Positions 45,287 through 56,084 are shown, counted from the stretch's first letter. The stretch: DNA of 64,000 nucleotides from Apium graveolens (GCF_009905375.1 NW_027417521.1:1-64000); one strand, 5' to 3'. Program-made: numbers and translations. The notes: generated by a model from the sequence alone, not told the origin.

Positions 45287-46516
45287 ATAGATCGCATTAA
45301 AGCCCATATTCAAATCGGTTGGTTGCCAAACGATGCTACTGAAGCACGGAAGTTAGCTGTTCGAGCACTAAGCTACTCTTTGATAGATGGGATTCTGTAT
45401 AAAAGATCTTTCGTGGTTCCTTACTTAAGGTATCTCAGGCCCGATGAGGCACGCTTGGCTCTTGAAGAAGTACATGAAGGTATTTGTGGGCAACACTTGG
45501 GGGGCAGGGCCTTAGCTCATAAGATAACCCGGTTAGGCTTCTATTGGCCAGAAATGATGGCTGATGCCAAAGAATATGTGAAGAAGTGTGACCGCTGTCA
45601 GAAGCGTGCACCGGTTGTTAGACAACCCCCCGAGATGCTGACCTCTATCAACTCACCCGTCCCCTTTGCTATGTGGGGAATGGATATTCTGGGGCCTTTC
45701 CCCATGGCCACGACACAAAGGAAGTTCCTGATTGTAGTCATTGATTATTTCACTAAGTGGATTGAAGCCAAACCCTTGGCCAAAATCACAACTAAACAGG
45801 TTGCACAATTCCTGTGGGAAAATATTATGTGCCGGTATGGAATTCCCCGCATCCTAGTCACTGACAATGGAACACAATTCAACAACGAGGAATTCAAGAA
45901 GTACGGTGAAGAAAATGAAATTGAGTTACGGTTCACCTCTATGGCTCACCCGCAAGCCAATGGGCAAGCAGAAGTAGCGAATCAAATAATCCTGGATGGA
46001 CTAAAGAAGAGGATCGAGAAATCGAGGAATAATTGGATGGATGAGATACTCCCAATACTATGGGCCTATAGGACTACCTGTAGAGTCACAACTGGAGCAA
46101 CTCCCTTCATGTTAGCATATGGGGCAGAAGCAGTAGTTCCCGTGGAGATATCACATTCCTCTCCCAGGATTAAAGTTTTCAATGCTGAGGAAAATAAGGA
46201 AGGGCAAAGGTTAGCCCTGGATTTAATTGATGAAGTGCGAGATGAAGCACATGTGAAGATAGTGGAATATTAGAAAAAGGCTTCGTTTTTCTACAACCTA
46301 AGGGTTAAAGAAAGGTTTTTCAAACAAGGTGACTTTGTCTTGAGGAAGGTAGAAGCTTCTGGTAGAGGACAGAAAGGGAAGCTTGCCCTAAATTGGGAAG
46401 GGTCATACAAGATCAAGAGTATTAAAGGTAGAGGAACCTACAAGCTGGAAACTATGGATGGTTTTGAAGTCCTGAGAACTTGGCATGCACAAAACCTGAA
46501 GGTTTATTATGTGTGA
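45287..46516 (+). pseudogene. Integrase of E1
   Basis: Same frame as the second RNase H. The zinc domain H-X-H..C-X2-C spans about 45470-45600 (HEGICGQH...CDRCQKR). The catalytic triad is visible: GMDILGPF (near 45682), VTDNGTQF (near 45862) and GQAEVANQ (near 45969). An in-frame TAG at 46271-46273 cuts the C-terminal domain, and the rest (FFKQGDFVLRKVEA, WHAQNLKVYYV) runs to the natural stop TGA 46514-46516. Apart from this stop, the integrase core is uninterrupted for 316 codons. Confidence 0.9.
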
Positions 46517-46842
46517 AGCAGTTGAACATGATTCTCACTTGTCAAGGTGACAAGTAGGTTGAAAAGCACCTTAAAGCTTTGCTTGCTTAGGATTTACATG
46601 TTTTAGCTTTATTTTGAAGTTTATTAAGATTTGTGTAAGGGATGAATCCCAATGACTTATGAAATTCAGAAATTTTTTGAAATATATCTGAAATCTCTAT
46701 GGCAAATCAAGTAATCTAAATGCGTGAAATGGAAGCATAAAATCCGATAAATAAAATAGATCAAATAAATATTACAAGAGTTTGATAAATAAAGTCTTGA
46801 AAATAAGATGAAGTAAACAAGCCACGCAGGGCTGGAAAAGCT
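46517..46842 (+). other. E1 intergenic region between pol and the antisense gene
   Basis: About 330 bp, AT-rich, no ORF. It lies between the 3' ends of two convergent genes, so any terminator function would serve both directions; I see no specific signal. Confidence 0.6.
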
Positions 46843-47392
46843 CTAAGGAGCTGAGGTGCCCTCGGCATCCATATCGTCATCCCCTCTACTCTCGCTAGAA
46901 GTCCCTGTCATCTCGGAGGAGGAGGAAGATTTGTCATCCTCAGCAGGCCTGGAAGAAGACGCGGGAGGAGGAAGAAGCGGGTCCTGAGGGACGTGATCCG
47001 AGATAACTACTCGAGTGCGAAACCTTGCAGCAAAGCCTCGTCATCAGGGCAGATATAGTCCACTGGGTTAATATTAGGACAAGCCTCGTTCACGGTCCCA
47101 AGGGCCGTGTCCCAACCAGTACTAAAAAACCCGGGGAAGACTGAGTCATCCCTTATCCTCATGGACTGGGCAAACTCCTCCGAGTCCAGATAGTTATCTA
47201 TAGCCTTATCCTTCTCGGCCCGAAGCACAACAACTCGGCTTTAGATTCTCCGAGTTCTTCCTCCTTATGCTTGAACTTCTTCTCTAGAGCAGCATACTTC
47301 TTCTGCTGCCTCCTGAGGGCATTGTCGGCCTTGTCAGAAGCCCTCTTCCATGACTCGGCTTGCCTCACAGCGCCTTGAAAGTAGGCGTTAGA

Positions 47393-47471
47393 CTGAAATG
47401 AAACAATAAACAAAGTGTAAGGCAAGTGAATGCTACAAGTAAGAAAGATAAAATTCAAGAAAAGGTCATAC
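47393..47471 (-). other. Intron 2 of the antisense gene
   Basis: 79 bp on the minus strand: donor TCA|GTATGA, acceptor TTGTTTCATTTCAG|T, T-rich inside. It lies between codons and joins GAQSLTS to SNAYFQGAVRQAES. Unspliced, the frame stops at once (TGA inside the donor). Confidence 0.75.
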
Positions 47472-47854
47472 TGAAGTCAGAGACTGAGCTCCCATGAGCT
47501 TTATCCTCTCAAGATCAGGGGTGGCAGCCACATGAGTAAAATCTTTGGGAGTCACGCCATGGTAGGACCAATCCCAAGCATGCTTCATGGATCCAACCAT
47601 GATATCCCCTCGGCGGAATCCCTAGAGAGGCTGGAAGGCGCCTGTAGTAGCAGCAGCAGGAGCAGCAGCAGTAATAGGAGCACTGTGGCCCTCAGCTCCC
47701 TCAGCTGAAGCCTCCCCCATGGGCTCCTTGTGTTTTCTTAAGAAGATAGGCTCCGTGGCCTTTCCTCGAGTGTCCAGGTCCGCAAGACGAGCTTTCTTTA
47801 TTCTAGCAGTTTCCTCAACGAGGGGCACGTTATCCTCGTTGATCTCCTTGGCAG

Positions 47855-47935
47855 CTGCAAGACAAGATAAAAAACAAAATAAGTGGTGTCAATAATGCAT
47901 GAAATGAAATAAAATTGAGAAGGGAAGAAAAATAC
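47855..47935 (-). other. Intron 1 of the antisense gene
   Basis: 81 bp on the minus strand: donor G|GTATTT, acceptor TCTTGTCTTGCAG|C, T-rich inside. Splitting a codon after its first base, it joins SVSQK to AAKEINEDN in frame; without removal, the frame runs into a stop within about 15 codons. Confidence 0.75.
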
Positions 47936-48745
47936 CCTTTTGAGAAACAGATGATAGTCCCACAGGAATGAGGGAGAACTCCTCTAAGAGAGTCCAGCTG
48001 GTAGTAGTGCCGTCATTCTGAGTAAGCTCGTTATAAATAATAGTTTCCTCGGGAGTTAAGTGAATGGATTTGAGGCTACCATCACTAACCTTCCCGAAGG
48101 AAGATCTGAAGAGTGTGCCCCAGTCGTCATTCTCCCAATATAACCCGACAAAACTATTCCTACAATTTTGGTTGTTATCGGGAATAGACGCGATGTTAAA
48201 GATATGCTTACATTTGGGCCTTTGCTTAACATAGACCCAACCACAATTACCAGAAGAATTGTTGTAACATTGGAAAACTTTCCTAAAAACAGCTACGAAT
48301 AGGGGAAAACCTTCCCTAAGGAAGTAAACCATAAAACATAAAATATTCCTCCAAGCATTTGGAGGAAGTTGGCATGGGTTGATTTGTAAATCAGATAGAA
48401 GATGAGGAATGAAGGGATGAAAAGGGAACCTAAGCCCAGCATCAAGGGCATCTGTATAAATAAAAAGAGTGTTGGGTTTCCAGTGGCAAGTACGGTCACC
48501 ACCGGAAACTGGAACTAATCTAAGAGGAGGAAGAACGTTATAACGTGCATTTAATTTATCGTAATCTATGTTGTGCCAAGTATTACAATGATTAAAAGAG
48601 TCGAGATATACAGTGGAGGGATATTCATCCCCCTAGTGTTAATCATATCGATCAAAGACATGTATGAAGAATGGATCTCGATATCCTTACCTCGTTTTGA
48701 AGCCGAGGCTATCTTGGCCGCTCTCTTGGAATTTTTGTCAGCCAT

Positions 48746-49280
48746 CAATGGAAAGCTTGGAAAGACTTGAAAACCTTGAAAGGAACTTGGCCGAAAATTT
48801 GCTAAAATGAGGAGGGAGGAAGAAGAGGAGAGTGTTTGGGAGTTGGAAGAAATGAAATGAGAAGTGTGAAATCACACCCCCCACACATCACTCTTATATA
48901 GCCCTTGGTAGGGCAAATTGGGCCTCAAAAAAGCCCATTTGGGCCCAAAAATGGAAGAATCTGGAATGTTCCAGAAAATTTTAGAAAATTTTTGGAAAAT
49001 TATGGTAAAATCTGGAATAGTCTAGAAATTCCAGAATATTCTGGAAATTGGGCTTGAGAATTAAGGCCCAACCCAAGTTTAAATGGGCCTTGAATAATAA
49101 ACCCTAAAAAAGGGCCCAATTCAAAATGGACCAAAGAAGCCCAGTTGAACCAATGGGCCAAGTGCAAAACCAAGATTAGTAGAAAAATGGGCCCAAAATT
49201 TTGAAAAAAGAGGGCTGCTGGAAACAGGCCCAAGAAAGGGGTTGGCCCAAAAGATTCCAGCCCAGACTTATGGCCCAAGT
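48746..49280 (-). promoter_or_regulatory. Promoter-like region of the antisense gene
   Basis: Read on the minus strand: TATATAAG (48893-48900) lies about 150 bp before the ATG, followed by a CT-rich leader. Upstream (48919-49277) there are at least a dozen TGGGCC/TGGGCT motifs in both orientations, for example 48919-48924, 48940-48947 (TGGGCCCA), 49084-49089, 49155-49160, 49188-49195 and 49272-49277. A telo-box AAACCCTAA is at 49099-49107. TGGGCY (site II) plus telo-box is a known pairing in plant promoters active in dividing cells, where TCP factors bind site II. The promoter call is inferred from sequence. Confidence 0.65.
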
Positions 49281-49330
49281 CCAAATATATGAAAATTACA
49301 AAAATATATGTCAAAAAGAAATATACTCTT

Positions 49331-49758
49331 GACCCAGTTCGACCAGAATCTACATCATATTCCTGATCAAAATATTTGAGGTCGAAATCCTGTCAATTAG
49401 GGCTGAAAAACAGCCTTAATTCGACCAGAATTGAGACCCATTCGACCAGGAAATACAATAGAATCCTGATCGAAATTATTGAGGTCGAAATCCTGTCAAC
49501 CTGGGAAACCAAAAGAAGGATAATTCGATCAAAAACAGGGAATACTGACCGAAAGGGAAGAAAAATCCTAGTCGAAAATCTCCTGCTCGAAAAATTCAAA
49601 AAAAAAAGAAAAAAAATATACAAGGCAAAAATCCTGGCTGAAATTCGACCAGGAATTGAGGTCGAATGCACCCTCCTCGAAATCCTGTCGACCAGGTCAC
49701 AGTAGAGGCTAATTCGACCAGGATCCTGGTCGAACAGGATTCCTGGTCGAACCAGGTA
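49331..49758 (+). repeat. Degenerate TTCGACCAGGA / GGTCGAAATCCTG repeats in E1
   Basis: Many imperfect copies of 'attcgaccagga' and its near-complement 'tcctggtcgaa', alternating in both orientations, so the strand can fold into multiple hairpins. The open frame across 49376-49705 is a by-product of this repeat, not a gene. Confidence 0.75.
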
Positions 49759-49835
49759 TAAAAAAAGAAGAAAAAAGAAAAGAAAAAAGAGGGAGGAAAA
49801 AAGAAGGAAAAAGGGTTTTCTGAAAAAGAATTTTA

Positions 49836-50060
49836 TATTCTGAATATATCCAGAAAATTAAGGAAATTCCTTAAAATATCTTCTGAAATATGATAATATT
49901 TCAGAAAATAAGGAATAAACCCAGAAAATTAAGGAAAAATCCCCCAATAAAGGGAAAAATTCCTGGAAATTAAGGAAAAATCCCAGAATAAAGGGGAAAA
50001 TTCCTGGAAATTAAGGAAAAACCCCAGAATTAAGGGAAAAATTCCTGGAAATTAAGATAA
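49836..50060 (+). repeat. ~40-bp tandem repeats 'ggaaattaaggaaaaatccc' in E1
   Basis: Five or so imperfect units, purine-rich, each with 'ttcctggaaattaagg' flanked by 'aatcccagaataaagg'. They lie between the hairpin repeats and the polypurine tract and are non-coding. Confidence 0.75.
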
Positions 50061-50189
50061 TTGCTGAATAATAGGAATAAAAGGCAAATCATTGTAAATG
50101 TGTAGGTCGCTCCACACTTTACGCAAAAATGATACCCTGTAAGGAAACGAATGAACTTAACTTCTGCGAAACCTAGTCACTGTTTCCCA

Positions 50190-50205
50190 AAAGTTGGGGG
50201 GCAAA
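50190..50205 (+). other. Polypurine tract of E1
   Basis: AAAGTTGGGGGGCAAA immediately before the second LTR (TGATAGGG). Confidence 0.85.
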
Positions 50206-50787
50206 TGATAGGGAATAAATAAATCTTGATTACATAATTAATATTGCATTAATTACATATGATTTGGGCTGCAAGGCCCAATAAGAAGATGTATGACATT
50301 CAGACCAAAAATGTCAACACATTGATCAGGCCTGATTGACCAGATCAGGCCTGATGGAACAAAGAAGGCCCAAAACCCTGAATATTAATTAATTTTGTAA
50401 TTAATTAATAAGGGAGAAAACAGCTATTAAGATAAGTCCTGATGGAAATATAAATCCTTGTAGATTGGCCTCCAAGGAACCTCATGGGATAAGGGATCAG
50501 CTTCCTACTTCCTGGGACTCCAAAGTCCATTATAATTCAGAGACTTGACCACCAAGTCTCCTATACCAAGTCCAATTCAAGGACTACCAACATCTATATA
50601 AGGGGCCTCACCCTACAGATCAGAACTACATTTTTTGACTTGATCCTCGGCAATCAGCAAGGTACGTAGGCATCTTGTTAAGGCAGATCGAGTCACGAGA
50701 CACAAGAGCAGTCAAATCGAGCCTCGAAGCTCACATTCCTTAGTAATAAATACAGCAATTATATATCTTAGTTTTTAATCCATAACA
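50206..50787 (+). repeat. Second LTR of E, shared by both array units
   Basis: 582 bp, pair of 40177-40759 with about 4% differences. It acts as 3' LTR for E1 and 5' LTR for E2. TATATAA at 50595-50601. Confidence 0.93.
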
Positions 50788-50807
50788 TTTGGCACCGTCT
50801 GTGGGAA
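50788..50807 (+). other. Primer-binding site region of E2
   Basis: TTTGGCACCGTCTGTGGGAA directly after the second LTR; three base differences from E1. Confidence 0.68.
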
Positions 50808-50823
50808 AAGCACAACAATAACC

Positions 50824-52477
50824 ATGGCGAGAATACGGAGAATAATTAGAGCTCTTGAGGAAGGAACACCATTGTGGACAACCCGAGTGATTTCGTCAAC
50901 GGTGGAGATACCTCCTCATTCAACTTATGTAGCCACCCAAGGAGAAGCCCAGATAGGGGCAACTCAACGTCAGCCACAAGGGATGATTCCCTCGGCTATC
51001 CAAGGTACAAATCCCCAAGTTCAAAAACTACACGCACCTGTGAATTCTCGACCTATAGGGTACGAATATTCAACTGTTGTGACTACTAACCCCCCCTTAT
51101 GGGATGCCCCTTTACCCCGAGGTTGGAGGAAGTGGACATGCTGGATGAAGTGAAGCACGAGGGCGATCGCCCCCATACATACGAGATTCGGCTCCTATAC
51201 CTGAGGATCAGGAATTTTATGGTCCTTACACTGAGAGAGACTCTGAATCTTCGGATGATGAAGTAGCCCCAAGAAGGAGACGTGCTGGGAAAGAGCCGAT
51301 GGCTGATGGTAGCCAACGTCCTCAAAGCACCCAAGGGATGAATCCCCAAGAAGTGCAGGAAAGGATCAGGGCTCACGAGGCTGAGATTCATAGGCTGAGG
51401 CGCGACTTGGAGGCGCACCAGACCACCAGACCCCCAGTACCTCCTAGGGGGAGAAATCCTCCTCCTGTTATAGACATGGATGGTCCAGTAAAGAGAAGGG
51501 TTGCTGTCCCAAGGGCTGATCCAATCAATCTTCTTCCCCTTGGAGATCCTGATGATCCTACTCCGCCCTTCACTGAAGAAATAATGAATGCCCATATCTC
51601 AAGGAAGTTCAAGATGCCGACTATCAAAGCTTATGATGGCACGGGAGATCCCGATAATCATGTTAGGACATTCCCTAATGCACTGAGGTTGCAGCCCGTG
51701 AATGAGGCTATTAAGTGTCGGGCCTTTCCTCAAACCCTATCGGGTATGGCTCAAAGATGGTATAGTCGTTTACCCCCAAACTCTATTGGGTCATTTAGAG
51801 AATTAAGTCAGGATTTCATTAAACAGTTCATCAGTTGGAGATTGCATGAGAAGAGTTCAGCATCCCTCATGAGCATTGTGTAGGGAGTGAAGGAATCCCT
51901 AAGAGACTACTTGAATCGTTTTACGAAGGAAGCTTTAAAAGTCCTGGACCTTGATGACAAGGTCGCAATGATAGCACCGCAACAAGGATCTAGGGATGAG
52001 TTTTTCAAGATGTCATTGGCCAAACACCCCCCTGAAATCATGTTGCAGCTCCAGGATAGGGCAGGGAAGTACATAAAGGTGGAAGAGAGCATGAGGAAGA
52101 CCGTAGTGAGTAATGAGCCCACTGGAGGGAAGAAATGGAAAACTGACCTGGAATATATCATTAAAGAAAAGTATCCTAGAACTGAGCAAAACCCTGATTC
52201 AACCCCCAAGAAGGGAGGACATGGGAAAAAGTTCACTGAATACGCTAAGTTGAACGCTCCTAGAAGCCAGATCTTGATGAATATCGAGAAAGAACGAGAT
52301 ATTCATTGGCCTAATCCCTTGAATGCTGATCCTGCCAAGCTAGATAAGAGCAAGTATTGCAGATTTCACAAAGATGTTGGTCATGACACCGATGAGTGTA
52401 GACAGCTGAAAGATGAAATTGAGTTCCTCATTCAAAAAGGAAGATTGAATAAATACACCGGAGAAGGAGGGATATGA
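50824..52477 (+). pseudogene. gag of E2, broken
   Basis: Homologous to 40796-42450. It shares with E1 the +1 shift in the region 51070-51125, but has its own lesions: TAG at 51884 (Gln codon in E1) and loss of one G near 52470 that ends the frame at TGA 52475-52477. The gag core and the variant knuckle C-X2-H-X4-H-X4-C (52358-52399) are kept. Confidence 0.87.
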
Positions 52478-54099
52478 TTAACAATGGAAGAAAGAACTTT
52501 GAAGATCGTAGGAGGGACCAAAACGATCAGGGGCGGAATCCCCAGCCAAGAGGACCAGTTATAAATGCAATTTTTGGAGGGCCGCGACCTCGAGGGCCTG
52601 TGATAAACACAATCTTTGGAGGACCAACTGCTGCTGGATTATCCAGGAACTCCAGAAAAGCGTATACTAGGGAGGTTATGCATATTGTTGGAGAAGCCCC
52701 GAAGAGGGCCATGACAGAAGTGACATTGGCTTTTGATGATTCTGACCTAGTGGGTGTGAAATTTCCTCATGATGACCCGCTGGTCATAACACCGATAATA
52801 GGAAATAGCCGGGTCAAGAGAGTCCTTGTGGATAATGGTGCTTCGGTGGATATCTTACTCCATGACGCCTTTCTAAGGATGGGATATAATGACTCCCAAT
52901 TGACCCCAACCGACATGCCGATATATGGATTTGTGGGAGTAGAGTGCCCCATGGAAGGGATAATCAAGTTACCAACCACCATAGGTCAGGAACCAAGGCA
53001 AGCAACGCAAATGTTGGACTTTGTGGTGGTAAAGGCTAGTTCAACTTATAATGTTATTATGGGGAGAACAGGAATACATTCCTACAAGGCAGACCCTTCT
53101 TCCTACCATTCAGTTATGAAGTTTCCCACCCGGAATGGGATTGGAGAAGAGAGAGGAGATCAAAAAATGGCTAGAAGCTGTTATATAGTCTCTTAGAGGG
53201 CAGATGGAGTTGGAGGGCAGGTTCTTCCTATTAAAGATATCGATATCCGAGAGAATGATGAGAAAAGAGGAAAGCCAGCAGAATACTTGTTTTCGATTTT
53301 TTTAGCCCCCGAGAATCCTGAGAGGGTGACTTTCATTGGAGCCACACTCGAGGAGCCCCTTAGAGGGAAGTTGGTGATATTTTTGCAAGAAAATTGTGAT
53401 GTGTTTGCATGGTCAGTAGCTGATATGCTAGGCATAGACCCAGAACTGATTACTCACAAGTTAAATATGGACCCAAATCGGAAGACGGTGAAGCAAAAGA
53501 AAAAAACTTTGCCCCGGAAAGACAAGAAGCTATAAAACAGGAGGTTGAGAAGCTCTTAGAGGGTGGTTTCATTGACGAGATACAATTTCCTGAATGGTTA
53601 GCAAACCCTGTAATGGTGAAGAAGGCCATTGGAAAATGGAGGATGTGTATAGACTTCACTGATCTGAATAATGCATGCCCTAAGGACCAAAGATTGATAC
53701 TTTGATAGATGCCACTGCTGGGTATGAGATGCTGAGCTTCATGGATGGATTTAGTGGATATAATCAGATTAAGATGCACAAGGATGACATTCCAAAGGTA
53801 TCATTCATCACTGACTTTGGTGTTTATTGTTATCTTGTTATGGCATTTGGTCTTAAGAATGCAGGAGCCACCTATCAAAGGTTGGTAAATAAAAATTTTA
53901 AGGATCTTATTGGCAAGACTATGAAAGTCTATGTTGATGACATGTTAGTCAAGAGTCTAGTAAAGACTGATCATATAACCCATTTGAGGGAAGCTTTTGA
54001 GGTCCTGAGGTACCACAAAATGATGTTGAATCCTATGAAGTATGCTTTCAGAGTAGGATCTGGAAATTTTTTTGGATTGATGGTCTCCAAGAGAGGGAT
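52478..54099 (+). pseudogene. Protease and truncated RT of E2
   Basis: Homologous to 42450-44086. The protease keeps Asp-Asn-Gly-Ala (52831-52842), unlike E1. Lesions: TAG near 53194, a shift in the A run near 53500, and a deletion of about 13 bp near 53690 (E1 has the CFPFPRI codons there). The YVDD box remains at 53930-53941. The sequence ends inside the RT after LMVSKRG, where D resumes. No later pol domain, antisense gene or third LTR is present. Confidence 0.87.
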
Positions 54100-55156
54100 A
54101 TATTTAATTCAGCGATATATAAAACATTTATCTATTTCTGAACTGAGAAAATTCTTGAAATATTCAAAATTTAATAAAATAAAATTTTTATAATTTTTGA
54201 AACATTCTGGAATTAAATACTGATTTTACAATTAAAGGAGATCTGAAAATCATTTAAAGATAAATAATTAATAAAATTTTATTTCTAAATTTTATAAACC
54301 CCTAAAAATAATAATTAAAATTATAGAACAACAAAAATAATTTTAGAATTTTTTTTTGCATTTATAAGAATAAATATTCAATAAAATTACTTAAAAAAAT
54401 GAATTACGTTCATACAGCTCGATAATTAATTACAAAATTAATCTCCGCATCCAACAAATCACAAACAATAAATAATACAACAACACATAGCTGACAGAAC
54501 CATCACATATTTTATTTACCTAATAATTTCATACTTACATTTACATATCGGGTCCAAAAATAGGTTACTTAGCCGCTACGTAACTACAAAGACGATATGA
54601 TTTTAATACGAAACTTGAATAATTATCAAAATGAAACTTCCTATAAAACATTTTATACGAAAACAAGGTAATAATATCTCACCTTCTGAGGATACAAATT
54701 TTTATTGATCTATAAAATGATTAACGTATCGAAAATTTCACGAGGGGACTCGCACAGGTCAAACTGTATCCCGGATCGAAAAAGCCAAAACACGGAAAGT
54801 GCTCAGAATAATCAGATTAGGTTTGGTAGGAGTTTTCGGAAGAGTTTCTGGTTGTAAAAACGCAAAAATGGTTGAAGTGGGACGATTTCTGATTCTAAAA
54901 AGTAATTTTATAATCACGTAAAAATATTTATTATTGATTCTATAAATCCATATAAAATCACATAACACTCCAAAAATTACTAGAAAATACCAAAGCAATC
55001 TATATTTTATTCTGGATAATTAGAGATTAAAATATCTAAGTTTTTATCAAAAATAAACATCCAAATATTAATATCAATCATCAAATAATTCACATAAAAT
55101 CATATAATAATTATTTATTGATAAAAATAATTACATAATATTTCTCAGATGTTACA
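54100..55156 (-). mobile_element. Element D, part 2: reverse-oriented solo LTR
   Basis: Resumes the D LTR after the E truncation and ends CAGATGTTACA followed by TSD TGTGC (55157-55161). It aligns in blocks with A: 54220-54540 with 2611-2940, 54545-54660 with 5024-5129, and 54660-55156 with 56085-56602. Compared with A, several hundred bases expected near the E junction are missing, so the deletion that trimmed E also removed some D. Confidence 0.85.
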
Positions 55157-55161
55157 TGTGC

Positions 55162-55407
55162 TATAATGAATACCCATCTCATCCAAAAGTAATCAGACTT
55201 GGTGATGGATTGGAAAGAAATCACATCTCAGCACTTAGGACTGCAATCTACCAGATTGGAAGTCAAGATGATGAAATGAAGCAAGTCAATGCTATATTAG
55301 CTCAAGTCCTGAGGAATGTAGAAGAGAAGCTGATATCAAACTTTGTCAAGAATCACTTTGGATTCAGATTGACTCGGGTAGATTTGGAAAAGCTACAAGG
55401 ACTGTAA
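55162..55407 (+). pseudogene. ORF3 of B, C-terminal part
   Basis: Final exon-like piece of ORF3, directly in frame with 37672 once D and one TSD copy are discounted. It is open for 81 codons to TAA 55405-55407. It is charged and helical (LRTAIYQIGSQDDEMKQVNA, LRNVEEKLISNFVKN), and not obviously membrane-spanning. Together the three parts give an ORF3 of roughly 1,300 codons. Confidence 0.8.
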
Positions 55408-55504
55408 GTTGTAGTTAGTTGTTTAAATAAACTCTCATTGCATTTGTACTTAAATATTTTTGACATCATCAAATCTATTAACTTGTATATTTTTCATAAT
55501 TTAC

Positions 55505-55518
55505 AAGTTGGGGGAGAT
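55505..55518 (+). other. Polypurine tract of B
   Basis: AAGTTGGGGGAGAT immediately before the 3' LTR, about 100 bp after the ORF3 stop. Confidence 0.9.
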
Positions 55519-56084
55519 TGTTAGATATATTTGTGATGTCATGTCTACTCTTTTGTGTTTAGTTTCATAACTTAATATCAGGAATTACTGGAAATCAGAA
55601 CTTACTAAAGTCAGAACTTATAACAGAACTTAAGCCCATCAGGATTTATATCAGGACTTAAGTACGAGTACTTCAGATAAGGAATGCGGCTGATTTACAG
55701 GAGAGGATCTGGACTAAAATAATGGAAGATATACATGAAGAGTTGGACAGCTAGAAGACTTATAGAAGATAATATCTGATTGATATATTTTAGGAGACAA
55801 AATTATATTCCATATTAATTAGAAGATATCTTGTAATTGTGTACTATATAAACACAGCTTAGGGTTTACACTATATGTGTTATCATTCACGAGAAATATT
55901 ATACATTATAGCCTAGCAGCTCTTAGTGATATTGTTCATTACTGAGAAAGTAGTTTAACCTACTTTGTAACAGAGCTTATTATATTGAATAAACTTGATT
56001 ACTATTACATACTTGTGTTCGAAATCTATTTGACTGTATAAACACTATATTCAACCCCCTTCTATAGTGTTGTGTGACCTATCA
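55519..56084 (+). repeat. 3' LTR of element B
   Basis: 566 bp, same length as 5130-5695 with about 36 substitutions by eye and no indel. TATATAAA at 55845-55852. Followed by TSD CACCC. Confidence 0.95.

Larger units (their letters stand above)
46843..48745 (-). pseudogene. Antisense gene of E1 (gypsy-type transposon ORF), two introns, broken
   Basis: Convergent extra gene at the place where Tat/Retand elements carry an antisense ORF; it resembles the 'putative gypsy type transposon' family, function unknown. ATG at 48745 (MADKNSKRAAKIASASKRGK); stop TAG 46843-46845. Exon 1 is 48745-47936, exon 2 47854-47472, exon 3 47392-46843, about 580 codons. Exon 1 has the family core (YDKLNARYNVLPPLRLVPVS, FHPFIPHLLSDLQINPCQLP, CFMVYFLREGFP). 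Exon 2 has an Ala-rich linker and a TAG just upstream of GFRRGD near 47622. Exon 3 opens with a coiled coil (KADNALRRQQKKYAALEKKF) and ends in a Ser/Asp-rich acidic tail. Frameshifts occur in a G run near 48625 and at about 47215 and 47015. Both introns join the frames in phase. Confidence 0.8.
40177..54099 (+). mobile_element. Element E: partial tandem array of a Tat-lineage gypsy element
   Basis: Order: LTR (40177-40759), full internal region E1 (40760-50205), LTR (50206-50787), internal region E2 cut off at about 54099. The period is 10,029 bp. E2 stops at the base corresponding to 44086 in E1, inside RT, where D resumes. Two RNase H domains between RT and integrase and an antisense gene near the 3' end are hallmarks of the Tat/Retand group. 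LTR differences are roughly 4% by eye. No right TSD can exist, because the right end is lost. The array probably arose by unequal recombination between copies, followed by deletion that removed the right part of E and some D sequence. Confidence 0.9.
5130..56084 (+). mobile_element. Element B: Sirevirus-like Ty1/copia retrotransposon, split by three insertions
   Basis: Starts TGTTAGATAT and ends GACCTATCA, flanked by the 5-bp TSD CACCC (5125-5129 and 56085-56089). It has two 566-bp LTRs. Removing F (12197-25625), C (27474-35066) and D (37673-55156), each with one TSD copy, leaves about 12.4 kb. The order is LTR, PBS, gag, protease-integrase-RT-RNase H, spacer, long ORF3, polypurine tract, LTR. 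That order, with copia-type integrase before RT and a large third ORF, is the plan of the Sirevirus/Maximus lineage. The LTRs differ at roughly 36 of 566 positions by eye, so B is older than the elements nested in it. Every gene carries stops or frameshifts, so B is not autonomous. Confidence 0.93.

Noticed and set aside
49376..49705. 109-codon open frame, and another on the opposite strand
   Set aside because: Both are by-products of the TCGACC/GGTCGA repeats; low complexity, no homology recognised, absent from E2.
40785..54099. Host gene with repeated exons
   Set aside because: Protease, RT, two RNase H domains, integrase, LTRs and polypurine tract show a retrotransposon array.
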